From: CBFFRJ01 sp051486985
GTDB taxonomy: Bacteria > Pseudomonadota > Gammaproteobacteria > Enterobacterales > Enterobacteriaceae
NCBI RefSeq assembly: GCF_051486985.1
Contig: NZ_JAHVDV010000020.1
Coordinates: 36,514-100,513, forward strand
DNA length: 64,000 nt
Direction: 5' to 3'
Below are positions 60,456 to 64,000 of this stretch, in pieces. The translations under genes were made by a program, and so were the position numbers. Within the stretch, counting starts at the first letter, position 1. The number at the start of each line of letters is the position of its first letter. The notes below the pieces were generated by a model. That model did not search any database. It saw only the letters and a list, made by a program, of their open reading frames with translations, and was not told the origin of the DNA.

Positions 60456-60725
60456 GAAAAATTTATAGCCCCGATAACGCACATACAAAGAATTGTCATA
60501 AAACCTGTTGTTTTTTATGAACAAATCAAACAATGAAATTTCTTCACCCTTTCAGGGTATTTCAGCGGATGAGGAGCATCCAGGTGAAGATGCGACGCTT
60601 CATCCACGCTCTTGCAACCATCTTGAAACGGGTTAATTTCTCCGGAAGCCGTCTCGTAAATCTCGCAACGGCCTTCCTGTGAAAGCACATTCACCGTGCA
60701 TACTCCCGATGCACAGGGAGGTGTT

Positions 60726-62249
60726 ATGACGTTATCAGTTATCTATACCAGGGCAGCTTTAGGCGTTTCAGCGCCGCTCATCACTGTAGAGGTTCATATC
60801 AGTAACGGGCTTCCCGGTCTGACTATGGTTGGACTGCCAGAGACAACCGTCAAAGAAGCGAGGGATCGTGTCCGTAGCGCCATTATCAACAGTGGCTATG
60901 AATTCCCGGCGAAAAAGATCACGATTAACCTTGCACCGGCTGATTTACCCAAGGATGGTGGGCGATACGATTTACCTATCGCTATCGCGCTTCTCGCTGC
61001 TTCAGAGCAACTCAACGCCAGTCATCTGGACCAGTTTGAGTTTGTGGGAGAATTAGCCCTTACAGGCGCATTGCGGGGCGTTCCTGGGGCGATATCAAGT
61101 ACTATTGAAGCTATTAAGGCGGGTCGACGCATAATCGTCTCACAGGAGAATGAAGCAGAGGTGAGTCTTGCGGAAACAGAGGATTGTCTTGTCGCAAGCC
61201 ACCTCCAGGAAGTATGTGCATTTCTTGAAGGTAAACATGCCCTGCAGCCCCCCTCTTTTACATTGCAGCCCATAGTGGAAAATACACATGATGATTTAAG
61301 CGATGTGATCGGTCAGGAGCAGGGCAAACGCGCGCTGGAGATAACCGCTGCGGGGGGACATAACCTGTTGCTGATTGGACCACCCGGGACAGGTAAAACT
61401 ATGCTGGCCAGCCGCCTGGGACCACTACTGCCTTCGCTAAGCAACCAGGAAGCGCTGGAGAGTGCCGCGATCCTTAGTCTCGTAAACTCTGCCAGCATTG
61501 CCAAAAAATGGCGGCAACGGCCGTTTCGCGCACCTCACCATAGTGCTTCACTGACGGCAATGGTGGGAGGAGGGGCAATACCTGCCCCCGGAGAGATCTC
61601 CCTGGCCCACAATGGTGTGCTCTTTCTCGATGAACTGCCTGAGTTTGAACGCCGGGTTCTTGATGCACTACGTGAGCCCATCGAATCAGGGCAGATACAT
61701 ATTTCGCGAACACGGGCCAAGGTAAGTTATCCCGCCCGTTTTCAACTTATTGCCGCTATGAATCCCAGCCCCACCGGACACTACCAGGGTAATCACAATC
61801 GTTGCACTCCAGAACAAACCCTACGCTATCTGGGAAGACTGTCTGGACCTTTTCTCGACCGGTTTGATATCTCACTGGAAATCCCGTTATTGCCGCCAGG
61901 CTTGCTGAGCCAACCACAGCATAAAAGCGAGGGCAGTGCTCAGGTTCGTGAACGCGTCACCCGAGCGCAGGCGCGACAGTATCAACGTCAGAGAAAGCTA
62001 AATGCCCGCCTGGAAAACAGCGAGATGAGGGAATGTTGCTCTCTTATTCAGGAAGATGCTCACTGGCTGGAGGAGACGCTAGTGCAGTTGGGCCTGTCCA
62101 TCCGGGCATGGCAGAGGCTATTAAAGGTCGCCCGTACTATCGCCGATCTGGAAGAGCAGGAAAGCATTCAACGGTCACATCTGCAAGAAGCGCTCAGCTA
62201 TCGTGCCATTGACAGGCTGCTGATTCATTTGCAAAAAATGATGGCATAA
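60726..62249 (+). CDS. yifB: YifB (ComM-like), MCM/Mg-chelatase-type AAA+ helicase
   Basis: A 507-residue protein. The N-terminal ComM domain reads VEVHISNGLPGLTMVGLPETTVKEARDRVRSA. The AAA+ module follows with Walker A LIGPPGTGKT near residue 215, Walker B VLFLDELPEF and sensor AAMNPSPTGHY, and a C-terminal magnesium-chelatase-like helical domain. ComM in other bacteria drives branch migration during natural transformation. ATG 60726 has an AGGGAGG ribosome binding site. Divergent from the ilv operon and convergent with maoP. Confidence 0.94.
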   Translation: MTLSVIYTRAALGVSAPLITVEVHISNGLPGLTMVGLPETTVKEARDRVRSAIINSGYEFPAKKITINLAPADLPKDGGRYDLPIAIALLAASEQLNASHLDQFEFVGELALTGALRGVPGAISSTIEAIKAGRRIIVSQENEAEVSLAETEDCLVASHLQEVCAFLEGKHALQPPSFTLQPIVENTHDDLSDVIGQEQGKRALEITAAGGHNLLLIGPPGTGKTMLASRLGPLLPSLSNQEALESAAILSLVNSASIAKKWRQRPFRAPHHSASLTAMVGGGAIPAPGEISLAHNGVLFLDELPEFERRVLDALREPIESGQIHISRTRAKVSYPARFQLIAAMNPSPTGHYQGNHNRCTPEQTLRYLGRLSGPFLDRFDISLEIPLLPPGLLSQPQHKSEGSAQVRERVTRAQARQYQRQRKLNARLENSEMRECCSLIQEDAHWLEETLVQLGLSIRAWQRLLKVARTIADLEEQESIQRSHLQEALSYRAIDRLLIHLQKMMA

Positions 62250-62273
62250 AAAAGGGGCCGTAGCCCCTTTTTT
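62248..62273. terminator. Bidirectional terminator between yifB and maoP
   Basis: A symmetric hairpin with stem AAAAAAGGGGC and GCCCCTTTTTT and loop CGTA overlaps both stop codons. T tracts follow in both directions. Confidence 0.93.
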
Positions 62274-62610
62274 AGTCGTCTGATTCCGTGTAGTCCTCAT
62301 TCCCTTCAACCTGCGGTTTTCCGCCAGAAAGGGTATGAAAACGTTTTGGACGCTTAACGCGTGCCATATACTTGCACCAGACGCGTTCGGCTTCGGTTTG
62401 TGGCTCATTTTCGCCGCGGCAAACAGAAACAAAATGCGTTTCTTCTTCAGTGCTTGGCTCACGCTTTCCGAGATCCAACTCATTGAATGCGTAACCGTGG
62501 CGCTCAAGCAACTGAGCTTCTTTGATGGTGAAGTCACCATGACGGGAAAACCCGCGCGGATAATGTTTGTTATCAAAAAAACGATTAGTCGTCGTAAAGC
62601 TTTCCGCCAT
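62272..62610 (-). CDS. maoP: MaoP (YifE), Ori macrodomain organising protein
   Basis: A 112-residue DUF413 protein: FDNKHYPRGFSRHGDFTIKEAQLLERHGYAF and CRGENEPQTEAERVWCKYM are the conserved blocks, with an acidic tail. In E. coli MaoP with its site maoS organises the Ori macrodomain. The position between yifB and hdfR fits. The 118-base gap to hdfR probably holds both promoters and may hold maoS, which I could not pick out. Confidence 0.93.
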   Translation of the reverse strand: MAESFTTTNRFFDNKHYPRGFSRHGDFTIKEAQLLERHGYAFNELDLGKREPSTEEETHFVSVCRGENEPQTEAERVWCKYMARVKRPKRFHTLSGGKPQVEGNEDYTESDD

Positions 62611-62728
62611 CCTGCACGCTCCTAATTCTTTGGCCGAGCTATTTATGGCGCGGAGTATTAGTTACGCTTGACAGAGTGTAAAACAAAAGATTTAAATCAT
62701 TACGACAAATAATTTTGCGGAGAAACCT

Positions 62729-63550
62729 GTGGATACGGAATTGCTGAAAACTTTCCTGGAAGTCAGCCGAACACGCCACTTTGGACGGGCTGCCGAAGCG
62801 CTTTATTTAACACAATCAGCGGTAAGCTTTCGTATTCGTCAGTTAGAAAATCAGCTTGGCGTGAATCTGTTTACCCGGCATCGCAATAACATCCGCCTTA
62901 CTGCTGCCGGGGAGAAGCTTTTACCTTACGCAGAAACGCTAATGAATACCTGGCAGGCAGCACGCAAGGATGTCGCTCATACGTCGCGGCACAATCAGTT
63001 CTCTATAGGTGCAAGCGCCTCTCTTTGGGAATGCATGCTAAATCATTGGCTTGGAAGGCTTTATCAGCTTGAAGAAAATTTGCAATTTGAAGCGCGGATC
63101 GCACAGCGGCAGTCTTTGGTCAAGCAACTCCATGAACGCCAGCTTGACCTGCTAATCACGACAGAAACCCCGAAGATGGACGAATTTAGCAGCCAGTTAC
63201 TGGGGCATTTCACGCTTGGCCTCTACTGCTCTTCGCCGGAAAAAACCAAATCCCAGCTCAACTACTTACGCCTGGAGTGGGGCCCGGATTTTCAGCAGCA
63301 TGAAACAGAATTACTCTCCGGAGATGATGTTCCAACCCTGACGACCAGTTCAGCGGAAATAGCACATCAACAACTTCCAGTGCTTAACGGATGCACATGG
63401 CTACCTGTTTCATGGGTTCAGCAGAAAGAGGGGTTATATACCGTTGCCGACAGCACCACACTTTCGCGACCGCTATATGCTATCTGGTTACAAAATAGCG
63501 ATAAGCAGAGCCTGATCCGTGAGCTTCTTAAAGTAGCTGTTATCGATTGA
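62729..63550 (+). CDS. hdfR: HdfR, LysR-family regulator
   Basis: A 273-residue LysR regulator with a GTG start at 62729 and GCGGAG upstream. The DNA-binding domain (LLKTFLEVSRTRHFGRAAEALYLTQSAVSFRIRQLENQLG) is essentially identical to E. coli HdfR. The effector domain is a little shorter than in E. coli (279), owing to a gap near residue 112 and a shorter C-terminus. HdfR represses flhDC and affects std fimbriae and gltBD in related species. Divergent from maoP. Confidence 0.94.
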   Translation: MDTELLKTFLEVSRTRHFGRAAEALYLTQSAVSFRIRQLENQLGVNLFTRHRNNIRLTAAGEKLLPYAETLMNTWQAARKDVAHTSRHNQFSIGASASLWECMLNHWLGRLYQLEENLQFEARIAQRQSLVKQLHERQLDLLITTETPKMDEFSSQLLGHFTLGLYCSSPEKTKSQLNYLRLEWGPDFQQHETELLSGDDVPTLTTSSAEIAHQQLPVLNGCTWLPVSWVQQKEGLYTVADSTTLSRPLYAIWLQNSDKQSLIRELLKVAVID

Positions 63551-63607
63551 TGTTTTTATGGAAGAAAACAGTTAATGAGGGATGGCGGACAGGAATAAAA
63601 AAGACAA

Positions 63608-63640
63608 AAAAAATCCTTAGCAAGTGCTAAGGATTTTTTT
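63608..63640. terminator. Bidirectional terminator of the rRNA operon and hdfR
   Basis: An 11-bp stem, AAATCCTTAGC and GCTAAGGATTT, has A/T runs on both sides. It terminates the rrn operon after trpT on the minus strand, and hdfR from the plus strand. Confidence 0.9.
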
Positions 63641-63647
63641 AACTTTC

Positions 63648-63723
63648 TGGCAGGGGCGGAGAGACTCGAACTCCCAACACCCGGTTTTGGAGACCGGTGC
63701 TCTACCAATTGAACTACGCCCCT
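63648..63723 (-). tRNA. trpT: tRNA-Trp (anticodon CCA)
   Basis: A 76-nt tRNA with acceptor AGGGGCG, anticodon CCA in CTCCAAAA, and encoded CCA. Distal tRNA of the rRNA operon. Confidence 0.97.
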
Positions 63724-63730
63724 AATAGGG

Positions 63731-63807
63731 TGGCGGAACGGACGGGACTCGAACCCGCGACCCCCTGCGTGACAGGCAGGTATTCTAACCGACTGAACTA
63801 CCGCTCC
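63731..63807 (-). tRNA. aspT: tRNA-Asp (anticodon GTC)
   Basis: A 77-nt tRNA with acceptor GGAGCGG, anticodon GTC in CTGTCACG, and encoded CCA. It lies 53 bases after 5S rRNA and seven before trpT, as in E. coli rrnC. Confidence 0.97.
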
Positions 63808-63860
63808 ACCGAATTTTTCTACAACCACCGGTTTATTGCCCCGGTTTACTGCTTAATTTG

Positions 63861-63980
63861 ATGCCTGGCAGTTCCCTACTCTCGCATGGGGAGACCCCAC
63901 ACTACCATCGGCGCTACGGCGTTTCACTTCTGAGTTCGGCATGGGGTCAGGTGGGACCACCGCGCTACTGCCGCCAGGCA
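63861..63980 (-). rRNA. rrfC: 5S ribosomal RNA
   Basis: 120 nt on the minus strand, beginning TGCCTGGCGGCAGTAGCGCG and ending in the complementary CTGCCAGGCAT, with the conserved CCGAACTCAGAAGTGAAAC loop. Nearly identical to E. coli 5S. The distal gene of an rRNA operon whose 23S lies outside the window. The C suffix is by gene order. Confidence 0.97.
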
Positions 63981-64000
63981 AATTCTTTGTGCTCTGTACG

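Overview
The window is chromosomal DNA of a member of the Enterobacteriaceae. Nearly every gene is recognisable as the orthologue of an Escherichia coli gene, in the E. coli order from the rrnC side of the origin region (5S rRNA, aspT, trpT, hdfR, maoP, yifB, ilv) to the metE side (recQ, pldB, yigL, yigM), presented here in reverse. Protein divergence from E. coli, an intact ilvG, and several genes absent from E. coli K-12 suggest an Enterobacter-like or closely related genus. That genus call is inference. No phage, integrase, IS transposase or CRISPR array was seen.

Layout from left to right. 1-7.8 kb: start of yigM, then yigL, pldB, rhtB, rhtC, recQ, pldA, yigI and rarD. 7.9-10.35 kb: a two-gene accessory insert (LacI-family regulator and enolase-superfamily sugar-acid dehydratase) with two matching operators. 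10.4-14.8 kb: yigG, yigF, corA with its leader, and SOS-controlled uvrD. 14.8-18.2 kb: the lptM-dapF-yigA-xerC-yigB operon, with start/stop overlaps at three of its junctions. 18.4-25.7 kb: cyaY, cyaA and the hemCDXY operon. 25.8-28.1 kb: an accessory MFS transporter, the small RNA GlmZ with a sigma54-type promoter, and the argX-hisR-leuT-proM tRNA operon. 28.1-40.6 kb: yifK and the enterobacterial common antigen operon wecA to wecG, which lacks rffG and rffH. 40.8-47.8 kb: rho with its leader ORF, trxA, rhlB, gppA and rep. 47.8-49.7 kb: a tandem pair of parvulin genes, an inverted-repeat-bounded non-coding element and an Rrf2 regulator/membrane protein operon with a perfect operator. 49.8-60.5 kb: the isoleucine-valine genes ilvC, ilvY and ilvLXGMEDA, split between ilvY and ilvA by a putative periplasmic immunity protein and an ankyrin-repeat protein. 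60.7-64 kb: yifB, maoP (yifE), hdfR and the distal end of an rRNA operon (5S rRNA, tRNA-Asp, tRNA-Trp).

The conserved part covers branched-chain amino acid synthesis, enterobacterial common antigen assembly, early tetrapyrrole synthesis, helicases and transcription termination. The accessory cargo sits in short gaps between conserved blocks: rarD/yigG, hemY/glmZ, ppiC/ilvC and ilvY/ilvA. These four gaps are where new biology is most likely. The best candidates are the Rrf2-membrane protein pair, the orphan immunity/ankyrin pair and the LacI-dehydratase cassette.
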